Shown here in pieces: positions 39,274 to 50,499 of a DNA stretch of 64,000 bases; within the stretch, counting starts at the first letter, position 1; each line of letters opens with the position of its first letter. This stretch comes from Notolepis coatsorum (lineage: Eukaryota > Chordata > Actinopteri > Aulopiformes > Paralepididae), in NCBI GenBank assembly GCA_963971535.1, contig OZ020589.1, positions 80,793,184 to 80,857,183 on the forward strand. The letters run 5' to 3'. The position numbers were made by a program, and so were the translations under genes. The notes under the pieces were generated by a model that did not search any database, had not been told where the DNA came from, and was given only the letters and a program-made list of their open reading frames with translations.

Positions 39274-39283
39274 ACGACCCGAC
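39274..39283 (+). promoter_or_regulatory. Putative self-primer binding site
   Basis: acgacccgac starts 2 bp after the LTR end. There is no TGG that would mark a tRNA primer site. It pairs perfectly with the inferred 5' end of the transcript (37541-37550), as in Tf1/sushi-group elements that prime from their own RNA. Confidence 0.65.
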
Positions 39284-39689
39284 CAATCGACGACCCCAGC
39301 CAGCACAGACTGTGTATGTTGAGTTTGCCTTTTTTTTTTGTCTCCCCTGTTAGCTCCCCTGTTAGCCTGTGACTCCCCTGTTTGCTTCCCTGTTAGCCTC
39401 GTTAGCTCCCCTGCAGCTTGTTAGGCCTCTACTACCAGCTTGGCCCCTGTCTGCTAGCTTAGCCCCGGCTGCTAGCACAGCCTCTATGTTAATGCAGCCC
39501 TTGCTGCTGGCATAGGCCCTGTAGCTAGCCATGCCCAGGCAGCTAACCCAGTCCCTCAGCATGGCCCCAGTCTGCTAGCTTAGCCCCGGCTGTTAGCACA
39601 GCCTCTATGTTAATGCAGCCCTTGCTGCTGGCATGGGCCCTGTAGCTAGCCATGTCCAGACAGCTAACCCGGTCCCTCTGCATGGCCTC

Positions 39690-40250
39690 CACTTTTTGTG
39701 TAGTTTTTCCCACTGCTAGGACTGCCCTTTCAGCTAGCAAGGTCAGTTTTTCCCACTGCTAGGACTGCCCTTTCAGCTAGCAGGGTCAGTTTTTCTCCCA
39801 CTGCTAGGACTGCCCTTTCAGCTAGCAAGGTCAGTTTTTTCCCACTGCTAGGACTGCCCTTTCAGCTAGCAGGGTCAGTTTTCCCACTGCTAGGACTGCC
39901 CTTTCAGCTAGCAAGGTCAGTTTTTCCCACTGCTAGGACTGCCCTTTCAGCTAGCAGGGTCAGTTTTCCCACTGCTAGGACTGCCCTTTCAGCTAGCAGT
40001 GTCAGTTTTTCTCCCACTGCTAGGACTGCCCCTTCAGCTAGCAAGGTCAGTTTGCCCCCACTGCTAGGACTGCCCCTTCAGCTAGCAAGGTCAGTTTTCT
40101 CCCACTGCTGGGACTGCCCTTTCAGCTAGCAGGGTCAGTTTGCTCCCACTGCTAGGACTGCCCCTTCAGCTAGCAGGGTCAGTTTTCTCTCACTGCTAGG
40201 ACTACCCCTTCAGCTAGCAAGGTCAGTTCCCCACAGCTAGGACTGTCCTT
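39690..40250 (+). repeat. Internal minisatellite of the LTR element
   Basis: About twelve units of 42-46 bp built on cccactgctaggactgccct followed by ttcagctagca(a/g)ggtcag. Before it (39420-39700) a longer unit of about 140 bp with agcctctatgttaatgcagc is present twice, and a third related copy lies at 40310. Confidence 0.95.
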
Positions 40251-40582
40251 CCAGCTAGCTTGTTCTCTCATGCTGGTCCAGCCCTGTCTGCCAGCCTAGC
40301 TCCGGCAGCTAGCGCAGCCTCTATGTTAATGTAGCAGTACAGCTAGCATAGGCCCTGTAGCTATCAGTGCCCTGGCAGCTACCCTTTCCCTCTGCTAGCC
40401 CCTTCCCGGTGCTCCTCTAGTTACCCCTCTGCTACCCTGGTTACCCCTCAGCTACCCTGTTATTTTGCTAGCCCCACTTTTGTTGTGGCTTCCCCTGCTG
40501 GCTTGGCCCAGTACTTTTTGTTTGTTGCCTTGTTTTTTCCCCTGCTACTCTGTCTGTGTTTTTGGGTCGCCGGGTGGCTCCC

Positions 40583-40595
40583 GTGGAGGGGGGGG
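40583..40595 (+). promoter_or_regulatory. Polypurine tract
   Basis: Reads gtggagggggggg, 3 bp before the 3' LTR. This is the usual plus-strand primer position and the ggaggggg form common in fish Ty3/Gypsy elements. Confidence 0.8.
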
Positions 40596-40598
40596 TAC

Positions 40599-42644
40599 TG
40601 TGAGGTTTTGTCCGTTGCTCACCTACTCGCTCTGTTCCTTTTAGCCTACTCGCTCTGTTCCTTTAAGCCTACTCGCTCTGTTCCTTTAGTTTTCTGTTAA
40701 TCAATTGCATTCTCCTCACCTCACTAGCCCCCACCCTCGCGTTCGTTTGCTCTCCAGCAGCCACACCCTTGGACTACCTGTCATTTTGTGTTTGATTGGT
40801 CTGGTGCCGAACACACACTTCTAGTTCAAGTATCAATTACCTTCACGCACCTGATGTGCATTCTAATTAGTTCCCCTGTGGGCTTTAAGTACCTCGCTCT
40901 CCCCTCAGTTCCTGTCGGGTCATCCCGTATCATTCCGTATCATATCTCTATCACCTAACTCCTTCGGGAGTTACTCTGTCTATAGGCTCCTACGGGAGTT
41001 CTGGTTCTGTCTGCTGTTTTATCTCCGGCGTGAGACGGGGTGCAAGCTTTGGCCACCTGTCGCCGTTTGCCTGGATGGAGACATTGTTACTACGCTCTCT
41101 AATCCTCTACGGGAGGTTTTCCAGTGTTCCACTTCAGACCTCCGCGCAGCAGACGTCCAGACGCGCATCCAGACCTCCGCGCAGCAGACGCCCAGACGCG
41201 CATTCAGACCTCCGCGCAGCAGACGCCCAGACGCGCATCCAGACCTCCGCGCAGCAGACACGCTCTTCTCTCCAGACGCGCATCGCTTCCTAATACTCTA
41301 CGGGAGGATGCGTCTCTCCGAGCCGGCGCGCTCTTCCGCGCAGACGCGCTCTTCACTCCAGACGCGCATTCAGACGCACTCCAGATGCGTCCTCCGTACC
41401 CGCGCGTACTCCAAGCAGACGCGCACCACTCAGACCTCCGCGCCAGATGCGCCCTCCGTACCGGCGCGTACTCCAAGCAGACGCGCACCCCTCAGACCTC
41501 CGCGCCAGATGCGCCCTCCGTACCGGCGCGTACTCCAAGCAGTCGCGCACCACTCAGACCTCCGCGCCAGATGCGCCCTCCGTACCGGCGCTTACTCCAA
41601 GCAGTCGCGCACCACTCAGACCTCCGCTTGGACAACCCGTTTCCCGTGGCGACGCGCTCGCCCCGTTTTGATCCTTCTCCCTTTACGCACAACGCCTGGG
41701 TGAGTTTTTATGACAGTCTTTGATCCTATTCGTTTTTCGTGTGTTTAAAGACACTGAAGATATCCTGCTTTTTGTCAGACTGTCACTCACCCAGCGTCAG
41801 CTTTTTGGATTGTTCATTGGGATAATATTTGGCCTTAACATCGCTCACTGTGTGTATACACACCGAAGATATTATCATTTGGATTTGTATTTGGGACTTC
41901 GCTCACAGTGTTTATTTGCACCGAAGATTCTGTCACTTGGATTACTCTGTTTTTGGGACAAGTCACCTCTCCTGTCACCTGCTCTGTTCCCAACTGTACT
42001 CTGAGCTAACCCGCTCCCTCTCTCCCTCTCGGTCCCGTTTACCACCCTCGGAGATCTGCCGAGAGAGATCTGCAGAGCGGTTCTGACGTCCACCGTCTGC
42101 TTCCTCAGACGAACCATCCCGGGAGAAGCTGCAGAGCAGCAACATTCATTAATGCTTGTATCCCAGGCGTTGTCTGTTTTCTCTGTCCCTGTAAGCAGCT
42201 CCAGCCCTCGCCCTGTTCCAAGGCCCTACCCTGTTTTCCTAGTCCTTCCTGTCCCCAGCCCGCCTCCGCGGGCCTCTGTCCCTGTTTTCCCCACTCTAGT
42301 CCTCCTAGTCCTCCCTGTCCCCAGCCCGCCTCCGCGGGCCTCTGTCCCTGTTTTCTCCTCCTAGTCCTCCTAGTCCTCCCTGTCCAGTCCTCCTAGTCCT
42401 CCCTGTTCCTGCCTTGTCCCTTGCCCCGGCCCTGTTCCGTTAGCCTTCCCTTAGCCTTCCCCTTGGCCAGCTCGCCTCTTAAAGGCACTGTGCCTATTTT
42501 TCCCCTTTCTTGTTTTCTAGTATTTTGTGTTCTCCCTTAAAGGGACAGTGCCGTTTTCTGTGTGTTTCAATAAATGCCCAGTTCTTGGCTTACTCTCATA
42601 CCTGTCTTGTGTTGTGCGATTGGGGTCGGTTACAAACCATAACA
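40599..42644 (+). repeat. 3' LTR (2,046 bp)
   Basis: Nearly identical to 37226-39271. Noted differences include gggtcatccc for gggtcgtccc (about 40921), gcagacacgc for gcagacgcgc (about 41257), gtacccgcgc for gtaccggcgc, and cctccgcggg for cctctgcggg in the distal block. Confidence 0.93.
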
Positions 42645-42825
42645 GAAAATGTACTGAGATGAGACATTGGTCAGGGAACAATGTAATCTCTAGGGCTGCC
42701 CCCCTCATAGATGCTTCATCTATTAGTTGTTTGACCAAGACACTTTTAGTACATTTGTGGATTTGTGTTTTTCCATTGTGAATGATAAAAAAAACTAAAA
42801 ATAATTATACGAAAGTATTTTTACA
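42645..42825. other. 3' flank of the LTR element
   Basis: Begins with the gaaaa duplication. No gene seen. Confidence 0.4.
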
Positions 42826-43730
42826 GATTACATTTACATTGAGTAATTTAGCTGACGCTTTTATCCTAAGCGAGTTACAAGTTCTGTACGACAAGTCAGC
42901 AGGAAGGGTACAACTCTAACAATGTTCATCAAACAGTGTTGAAACTTGGGTGGTGCAGTGTTGAGTGCATAGTAGTAGAGACATATTAGTATAGTAGGTA
43001 GTAATATAGACAAGCAGGATTCATTAGTGGAAGAGTGCATGATAGAAGACAGTAAGAAGGTTAGTCTTTTATTATATTTTTTTCTCTTCTTTCATTTCAG
43101 ATATTGATTGAAGAAGTGTGTTTTTATTTTATGGCGGAAGATTAGTCATGTTTCGGCTGTCCTAACTGTGGTGGGAGTTCGTTCCACCATTGTTGAGCAA
43201 GGACTGAGAATAGGGGGCTTCTCTTTGATGACCCTCCCAGAGCTCGGATAGGAGTGGGTCTGAGGCGGCCAGAAGGGTGCTGATGGATCTTGAGGGTGTG
43301 TAGTTAGAGACCATTGACTGGAGGTAGGTGGGAGCTGTTCCCTTCGCTGCACAACATGCCAGGGCGAGGACCTTGAAGTGGATTCGGGCAGCGATGGGGA
43401 GCCAGTGCAGCTCTCTAAGAAGTGGGGTAACATGGGCTGACTTTGGTAGGTGGCGGGCCACTGCGTTCTGAATGAGTTTAAGTGGCTTTGTGGTGGTGGT
43501 CGGTAGACCAGCAAGCAGTGCATTGCAGTAGTCGAGGTGAGATATAACTGTTGATTTCAGAGTTGAATGACTTCTTTGGTCAGGAAGGGGTGGATCCTTC
43601 TGACGTTGCTCAGGAGGAATCTGCAGGTTCTGATTGATGCGGCGATGTGAGCAGAGAAGCTCAGCCGGTCGTCAAGGACTACACCTATAGTTATTGGCGG
43701 TCGGGGACAAAGCCACGGCTACATTCTCCA
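42826..43730 (-). mobile_element. L2-type LINE, 3' part, copy in minus orientation
   Basis: Frames 43523-43146 and 43461-43162 (minus) give ARHLPKSAHVTPLLRELHWL, PIAARIHFKVLALACCAAKG and TAPTYLQSMVSNYTPSRS, the L2 C-terminus. Upstream is a gcagtagtcgaggtgag stretch that translates to the conserved LDYCNALL part in frame fragments. The 3' UTR ends in the tail at 42826-42895 (gctgacgcttttatcctaag). Confidence 0.8.
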
Positions 43731-43732
43731 CT

Positions 43733-44370
43733 GTGAATGAATGAATTAATGGAAACTTTATTTAACAGATTGCAGAATGGGTACAATACAGTATGGCTGA
43801 ATACACGCAATTGTTAAGGGGATGCAGACCAGAGAAATACATTTGTCTTGTTTACATCAGGGTCCCCCATTTTCAATTCATAGTGACATTTATGACATAC
43901 ACAACATACATGACATCATGACATTTATGGCATAGGGAGGGACATACATGACATATAGGTATATAGTACTGTTACATTTGTGACATATATGATATGCAAA
44001 TATACAGTAGTCAAGTCAAGTCAGTTTTAATTGTCACGGCATACAAGTATACAATGAAATGCGGGTGGTCTTGCCCGCAATGATGTGCAATACAGTGGTA
44101 CAACATATAATAGAATCCAATACAAAAACAACATTGTGCAATAAACAGGTAACAGGTAACAGTACTGTTACCCATAGATCCTAACAGAGAATATATACAT
44201 ATGATTGGGTGGAGACTGTACATTAGGAGGGGGTGGGTGGGTGGGAGAAAAAATATATATACGGTGGGGAGAAAATATACGGTGGGGAGGAGACTGTCTA
44301 TTAGGAGGGGGGGAGGGCTTTGGACATTTACGGTGGCCAGTTTCGAATTGCAGCCTCCCGTAGGTGCTCT
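43733..44370 (-). mobile_element. LINE B 3' end, minus copy
   Basis: Starts with a gaatgaatgaatt tail (43734) and contains gggtcccccattttcaattc (minus of the family B marker) near 43861. It is interrupted by a Rex1 tail (44012-44160). It then continues with G-rich 3' UTR and the end of the coding part (cagtttcgaattgcagcctc near 44338). Confidence 0.75.
44012..44160 (-). mobile_element. Rex1-type LINE 3' tail
   Basis: tcaagtcaagtcagttttaa followed by ttgtcacggcatacaagtat matches 1830-1990, the 3' end of Rex1 copy 1. A heavily 5'-truncated insertion inside the LINE B fragment. Confidence 0.82.
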
Positions 44371-44516
44371 TGTGAAAATCTATTTATTGTGGTCCCTTGA
44401 CTATAGCAGCTTCCAATAATAAAAATACAATAATTTTTAGCATAGAATAAAATAAGGATGACTATATACAGTTCTAAAAAGTGTGCATTGCAGATCAGGA
44501 TGTGCATATGCATATT

Positions 44517-44785
44517 CTTGGTATCTAGGGACATCTATGGACCTCAGTGAATGTATCCCCAGTGTCAGAATTATTGTGTATATTACTAGGCTTGCTTAAA
44601 TTGTGATGAAACAAAGGAGAATATGAATTATGATTTTTCTTTGCATCTTTGATAGTGAATAACACCATGCTAATAATGACCAGACATGAATAACTGCCAC
44701 TGATCTCGTTCAGTACCTTCTTGAGATCATGTGTACAAATCTAAGGAAATGAATAAAGGGAAGATGATTAAACAGATGGTTCTGT
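44517..44785. repeat. Family D repeat, copy 2, left part
   Basis: Matches about 7509-7770 (tatctagggacatctatgg, aacaaaggagaatatgaatt). Split from its right part by an L2 LINE. Confidence 0.6.
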
Positions 44786-45375
44786 CAAGTCAAGTCAAGT
44801 CAATTTTATTTATATAGCACATTTCCAGGCAGCGGCAGAAGGGCCAGGGGTCTAGTGGTGATTAAGTGGGGGGGAAGGCCAAGGAGAACAGGTAGGTTTT
44901 TAAAAGTGATTTAAAAGCCTGCACGGTCTGGGCGGTCCGTACGCTGAGGGGGAGGCTGTTCCACAATCTAGGCGCTGGGATGGAGAAAGCTCTGTCTCCC
45001 CTAGTCTTGAGCCTAGTTCTAGGCACCACCAGTAGCAGCTGGTCAGCTGATCTGAGGGATCCGTGGGGGGTGTGGCGGTGCAGGAGTTCGGACAGATAGG
45101 GAGGAGCCGTGCCATTTAGTGATTTAAAAACATTTAGGGCTAATTTTAAATCGATCTTAAAGCGGACAGGCAGCCAGTGGAGCAAGGCCAAAACTGGGCT
45201 GATATGTTAAATTTTTTTTTGTTTTGGTGAGGAGGCGCGTTCTACACCAGTTGTAGGCGGCGAAGCAAGGATTTGTCGATGCCTGTGTAAAGGGCATTGC
45301 AGTAGTCGAGGCGAGTGGTAACAAAGGCATGTATCACCGTCTCTAGGTTACTTTGGGAGAGGTATGCCTCTCTGT
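44786..45375 (-). mobile_element. L2 LINE, 3' part, minus
   Basis: Tail at 44786 is (tcaag)n followed by attttatttatatagcacat. Frame 45191-44862 encodes LLHWLPVRFKIDLKLALNVF, KSLNGTAPPYLSELL, RSADQLLLVVPRTRLKTRGD and [16 protein letters not shown]. Upstream, to about 45375, there is a VTTRLDYCNALYTGIDKSLL stretch in another frame. 5' truncated and inserted in repeat D. Confidence 0.88.
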
Positions 45376-45610
45376 AGATACAGTACTGAATTCTCCCAAT
45401 CGGACCAATGCAATTTGAAATATTATTATAGAATATAGAATAGCAGGCTTATAAATTACCTTATTATAGCCAATTCGCACATTTATATATATATACATAT
45501 ATTATCTTTCAAATGGCCGAGTTCAATTTGGATTTAGTATCACCAGGCGTGCATAAAAACAGATAATGAAATCTACTGTAATCTACAGTACTTTTTCATT
45601 TTGATCAGGG
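45376..45610. repeat. Family D repeat, copy 2, right part
   Basis: Continues the match to 7770-8000 (tataaattaccttattat, caccaggcg, atgaaatctac). Confidence 0.6.
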
Positions 45611-45784
45611 TGCAACCGTTTTGAAACTAATTTCAAATCTAATTGTTGCTGCATGCTAAAAATAGGGAAGAGAAACTAACTGTGCTTCAAAATAATGCAA
45701 TAACGTTAAGTGTTGTGGTTTATTATCCCGAATAGTAAGAGACGAACATTGTTACTCAGCTGATAGAGTTGTGCCCTTCCTGAT

Positions 45785-45862
45785 GGCTTGTCGTACAGAA
45801 CTTGTAAGTCGCTTTGGATAAAAGCGTCAGCTAAATGACTAAATGTAAATGTAAATGTAAAT
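45785..45862 (+). repeat. L2-type 3' tail fragment
   Basis: Reads acagaacttgtaagtcgctt, then ggataaaagcgtcagctaaa and ends in (taaatg)n units, the plus orientation of the tail seen at 36042 and 42826. Confidence 0.8.
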
Positions 45863-46230
45863 GAGATATAAAAGAAAATGCATATAGAAGTATGACGCTT
45901 GAAACCCCATAGAGGCTTTCAGGAAGTGTAGTTCTGAAAAAATGCCAACGCTGATCGACAGCTAGCGATGTCCTTCACAAAATGGCCCCAAAAAACTACA
46001 ATTCCCATCGTTCAAAATTTCCAAAATGGTCACCTCTCGCGAAATAAACCTGACCAAAACGAAATGAAAATCTATCTAATAACACTTTAACCTATTGTTA
46101 AACTAACGTATTGATGATAATATACATTATAAATGCTGTTGTGACATGGTTATGATGTTTATACTTGAATACATTTGACGAAAAAAACGATACTTTTGTC
46201 TAACAGTCTGGAGATATTGATTTATGACAT
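45863..46230. other. Non-coding stretch
   Basis: No gene or recognised repeat. Confidence 0.35.
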
Positions 46231-46440
46231 GATGTCATTTGCGGTCCGCCGATGGACCTCATGGGTGGAAGAGATTAAGGTCCTTGATAATTTTCCGGGC
46301 TTTTTTAATGCATCGGCTCTCATATATTTCCTGGATGGAGGGAAGCTCACATCCACAGATTTTTTTAGCTGTCCTCACGACTCTGCTCAGTGCTCTGAGG
46401 TTGAGGTCGGTGCAGTTCCCCCTCCAGGCGATGATGCACC
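46231..46440 (-). pseudogene. LINE C (Rex-type), fragment 1
   Basis: On the minus strand it encodes ITAWRGNCTDLNLRALSRVV-like and CGCELPSIQEIYESRCIKKA-like blocks with KIIKDL, the C-terminus of a CR1/Rex-type RT. It joins 55747-55834 when the hAT at 46441-55746 is removed, and 57212-57300 when the 1.38-kb element is removed. Confidence 0.72.
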
Positions 46441-46637
46441 CAGGTGCGGAAATCCCAAAATATATGTCCCCCCCAATATATCACTGTAAACATGACTGTG
46501 TAATTTCAACAGAATTGATAATACGCAATGAAATAACTTGTGCTGATAATAGACACTTAAAGGAAAACTCCAACATTTTGGGAAATTTGCTTATTTGCCA
46601 TCTACCCTGGAGTTCTGTTTCGTATTCGCTCTCGCTC

Positions 46638-46782
46638 GGCATCGCTCTCTGCACTATCTCGCATATGTGCACGCGCACTGAATAAAGACCACAAATGTAC
46701 CTTTAATCCCAATATTCGTCTGACCACACCCCTATCAGCTTACCCATATAAGCAGGGGTGGGGCCACCCACTCGCCTCCTTC
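46638..46782 (+). repeat. DIRS2 inverted terminal repeat, left
   Basis: From cggcatcgctctctgcacta to gggccacccactcgcctcct. The complement is at 51790-51934. Confidence 0.9.
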
Positions 46783-46834
46783 TCGCTTTCACCACAAGGA
46801 AGAAGTGCCTCGGTAGATCCCCACACTTGACACC

Positions 46835-47233
46835 ATGCTGGAAGAAAGGATTAGGAGCAGCTTTGGGAAACAAGGATACGTTGACATCATATCTTTATTT
46901 TCTCTCTCACTATTTTCGAGAAAATACGGCGATATTGTCTTCGTACTGGAGTGTCTGGAAGATGATGATCATTCTAAAAATCCTCCACCGGTTTTCGTAT
47001 TGGGAGTTCGTGCCGCTACATGCTTTTCCAACTGCAGTCCTTGCTGTGTGCTGGTTGCGGTAAAGGCACAGCTGGGCTGTAGGACGCGCCGCGGTTGTGA
47101 GACGCGGTGGGTTCCTGGTTCTGGTGAGTTATGTTTGCTGGCAGGCTTCACTTGTCTGTTAGTGCTATGGGGGCTACTTGACAATGTTTATGAAAACCGG
47201 CCCCAGGCAAGGGTCCTTTGTTCAGTCTCCTAG
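46835..47233 (+). other. Possible gag-start frame of DIRS2
   Basis: A 132-codon frame starts just inside the left repeat (MLEERIRSSFGKQGYVDIIS). Its position fits a gag start, but no domain is recognisable and it ends after 132 codons. Confidence 0.25.
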
Positions 47234-50200
47234 ACGACAGAAGACCTTGGTCTGAAGCCATTTTAGTTTAACTAGTGGGCCGCGACCATTAACACTGGTG
47301 ATCCCTGTGTGTTCTGGACGAGTGGTTATCTCTCTGTCCCGTGTTAAGCCCCTTCTTTCATATCCAAATGAGAGTATTCCTTCACGAGGAGATATGTGCA
47401 TGGATGTGCGATAGCGGCAGATCCATGTTCAAGTCAGCTACACAGGCCAGTTTGGTATTGTGCTGATTCCGTCGGGTGTTGGTAAAATCACTGTTGTAAA
47501 GCAGTTTTGACATCTTGTTTCTCTTTTCTCTTAAAAAGTGAGGAGAGGTTCAGAACGGCGGCCTGTCTGGGTGAGTGTTATGTCATTGTATACATGTTCA
47601 GGTGATAGCTGCTTAGCTTACGGTTAGCCAGTCAGCTGTTAGCTGCTGCGTTAGCCTGCTGGGATCGCTGCATGGCCTACTTAGGTTGGGCCTACTGTTA
47701 GCCAGTCAGCTGTTAGCTGCGGCGCTAGCATGTCGTGTTCACTAGGTAACGTTAGCTTGCTGCTATAGGCCAAGGCCTGGCGCGGGGTAGCTTCAGCTCC
47801 TCGCGCGCCGCCGCGAGCTCGCTTCTGGTCGCGTGCGCCGTTGGCTCGGCGTCTCGCGAGCAGGGGCAGTAGCGCCCGAACGGTTGGAGCGGCCGTTAGC
47901 TTAATGCTACTCTGTTGAACGTGCTTTGATTATAACATGTTTTACACTCTTGACTACGACGTCATCCTTGACAGGGGATGTTTGTCGACCCTGCCCTGAG
48001 CCTGGACGGGGATTGCGTCAACAAAGAGGACTGTAGCGACTGGTTGGAGCGGCGATGCTGCCCAGTTCGAGCAACACAGGATCGGCTGTGTTGTCTACGG
48101 GGTCTCGAGTCTGCACTTCGCTGATCTACGTTCCGGGTAGGACAAGGTTTGACCAGACCTTATAACACGTCTTCTGGTTTTACTTTTCTAAATGTTTTGT
48201 GAATAACGATGTTTTCCCAAAACGTGTGTTGCTGCAATGCATTTAGGATACGACGCGAGTTATGTGTGAACTGTTTTTGTCACTGGCAGTTAGCTTCTCC
48301 GTGCAAATCGGGTTGTTGTTACAGATGTGAAAATGATCTGGTTGTTGTGTGAGAAACATCATGGTGTTTATATGTACCGTGTACTCACAACTAAGGTAAC
48401 TAACCTATGAAGCTATGCTTAGTGACAAGTGGGTAAAAGAATGTTCTTTTCTCAGCCTGTGATGACAATGAACAGTGTGTTCGCATATTAACAGGTTTTC
48501 CTGTTTTAACTGGCCGTATTAAGGGTAAAATAGGAGGATTGTGTTTCCCCCCGGTTCCCTGGGGACTTTTTCATCCTCCTATCAGACATGTTGTGCACTA
48601 AATTGTGTCTTTTGTGTTGTAGGGATGCGATGTAACCCTTAGCTTGATTGCTGAGGTTGTGCTACAACTGCTGGAGAAACTTTATTTTCCTAAAAGAAAA
48701 GATTGTTTGGTCGCTGTCGTGTGTGCTTAGCAAGGCCTGTGGCCGATACTAATCGAGAATTATGTATTCTCTCATTATGAAAAACGGCGTTCCTCTGTAG
48801 AGTGTTTTTGCCATTTTTTGTAGGTGATGATGGGTTGTGTGTGTCATGTGACCTACAACTGGGTTGTACTGGCCACAGAAGCACATGTGTATGTTGGACC
48901 GGGGCTCTTAGAGCCCTCTCTATTCTGTGTTTTTTCCTTAGTAAAAATCAGATAGCAGGTTAGCTCATGCGCTGTGTGGAGCTGTCAAACGCTTCATAGA
49001 GCTGACTATGACTGTGTCATATTCTCTTTGTCATTACATCGTATCATGGGTGTGGGGTCGTAAAGGGGTGAACTGGTAACCTTTCCTCTCCCCCTTGTTT
49101 CTGTCGGTCAGGGGTACACCCCCTGTCCTTCAAGGTTCCCGTCACGTGGCGGTTCGGCAGGTTTAGGGGGGGGGGAGGGAGTTTCCTGGTCCCACGGCCT
49201 GGTATATTGGGCGTGTGCACCGCAGGAATTCCCCCGCCATAGAGTACGTCACCGTGCGCGTCTCTGTTGGTAGGACTTCCGTGTGCTGTTCAGGTCCATG
49301 TGATGGATCTGTTTCAGGGGGGTGGTCAGGGCTCCTCCTCACCAAGCGCCTATTCGGGCCTTCTGTGAGTTCGGACTCCTTCTTCCATGTGAGGGAGCCT
49401 CCATCAGAGTACAGAGCCTTCCTCCTCAGATTGTCAAAGTGAGTGGACCCTCTAGAAGGTGTCCTATTCTATTGTATATGTATTCGATTCAATTCGATTA
49501 TTGAGTGTGTATGGGTTCAGTGCCTCTTCCCCGGAGAGCCCTAAAACCAATTTTTTACATGGCTCAAGGTGCAATATATTCTTTTCAATCTGTACAGCTC
49601 GCGTGGGAAGTCTCTCTGGGGATCCCCGTCTCCTTCCTATGGGAGGGTGGTGGGATGTAAAAATGTGAACAATTTTTACCCCCGGCTGTGTAGACTGGGA
49701 TACATACTGTTGATGCTTCCTTCTTTTCTATTCAAAAAGTGTTGGAGTTAGGAAGTGTGACACCCCTCTTGTCGTTCCCCTGGGCGCCTTGGGGATTCAA
49801 TGACAGGTCTAAATAGCCTGTTCATTGATGGGGGTGTGTCCCGACGCACGTATAGTACTAGCTCGCTGTAAACAGGCGACTGACTGGCACGCCTTGGTTG
49901 CCTGTGGTTAAAACGGCGTTTTTATAAAGCAACTGAGATGGGGGTTTTTCCTCTTCCGACGACCAAATCCCACGACCTGGGTTGGTTTTCGACGGATTCT
50001 CGTTCATGTCTGGGGGATGATGACGGAATGGATCTGAACATATGTAGAGGGGTCTCACGCCCTTGGGGTGGGCCACCAGGCGCGGTTCGCCCGAACGTCT
50101 GGGTGGCGCCTTCTTTTCATGTTAAGATCGACACGCATATCTGCCCTTTCTCCTCGAGTAGGCATGTCGGCGTGGTTAGGGCACGGGACTGGTTCTGGTC

Positions 50201-50379
50201 ACGCTGGTCCGGATCAGTTGAACCCGTTGTCCGCCGGGGATGCAGATCTGCTGTTCTGGTACCCTGAGGGACTTGGGCTTTTTTTCAGGGGGAAAAATGC
50301 CAGGTCGGTCCGGGTGTCACAGGGTTAAGCGCTATGGAGACCCTGGTTGGGTACGTTTTTACTCAGCACTGTCGTAATG
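47234..50379. other. DIRS2 interior, no recognised frame
   Basis: Contains gttagct-rich sequence (47600-47760) and a segment at about 47940-48270 related to 60250-60560. No coding signature of a retrotransposon was found. Confidence 0.4.
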
Positions 50380-50499
50380 GCTTACGGCCATGCCATTCTG
50401 TACGCGCTCGATCTCGTCGGATCTCGGCCGCTACACAGGTTGGTCCTGGTTAGTACTTGGTTGGGAGACCGCCTGGGAATACCAAGTACGGTGTGCTTA
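50380..50499 (+). rRNA. 5S rRNA-like sequence (pseudogene or 5S-derived repeat)
   Basis: 120 nt collinear with vertebrate 5S rRNA from gcttacggccatgccattct to the 3' end. The C-box part is almost intact (ggttagtacttggttgggag then accgcctgggaataccaagt), with one change in the usual ggatggga. The A-box area is damaged (gctacacagg for the usual gctaagcagg), as are several stem positions. I estimate roughly 80 percent identity by eye. It lies inside DIRS2, so it is more likely a retroposed pseudogene or the head of a 5S-derived SINE than a working gene. Confidence 0.85.

Larger units (their letters stand above)
37226..42644 (+). mobile_element. Non-autonomous LTR retrotransposon (Tf1/sushi-like priming)
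   Basis: Two direct repeats of 2,046 bp (37226-39271 and 40599-42644) begin TGTGAGG and end CATAACA. They are flanked by the 5-bp duplication gaaaa (37221-37225 and 42645-42649). I count about ten mismatches between the repeats, so insertion is recent. The 1,327-bp interior has no gag, protease, RT or integrase frame and consists largely of a gctagc-rich minisatellite. A putative self-priming site follows the 5' LTR and a purine tract precedes the 3' LTR. It must be mobilised by a partner element. Confidence 0.93.

Noticed and set aside
39690-40250. CRISPR-like regular array
   Set aside because: Units are contiguous minisatellite repeats with no unique spacers, in a eukaryotic retrotransposon.
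50380-50499. Functional 5S rRNA gene
   Set aside because: Many substitutions in stems and A box, single copy, inside a transposon.
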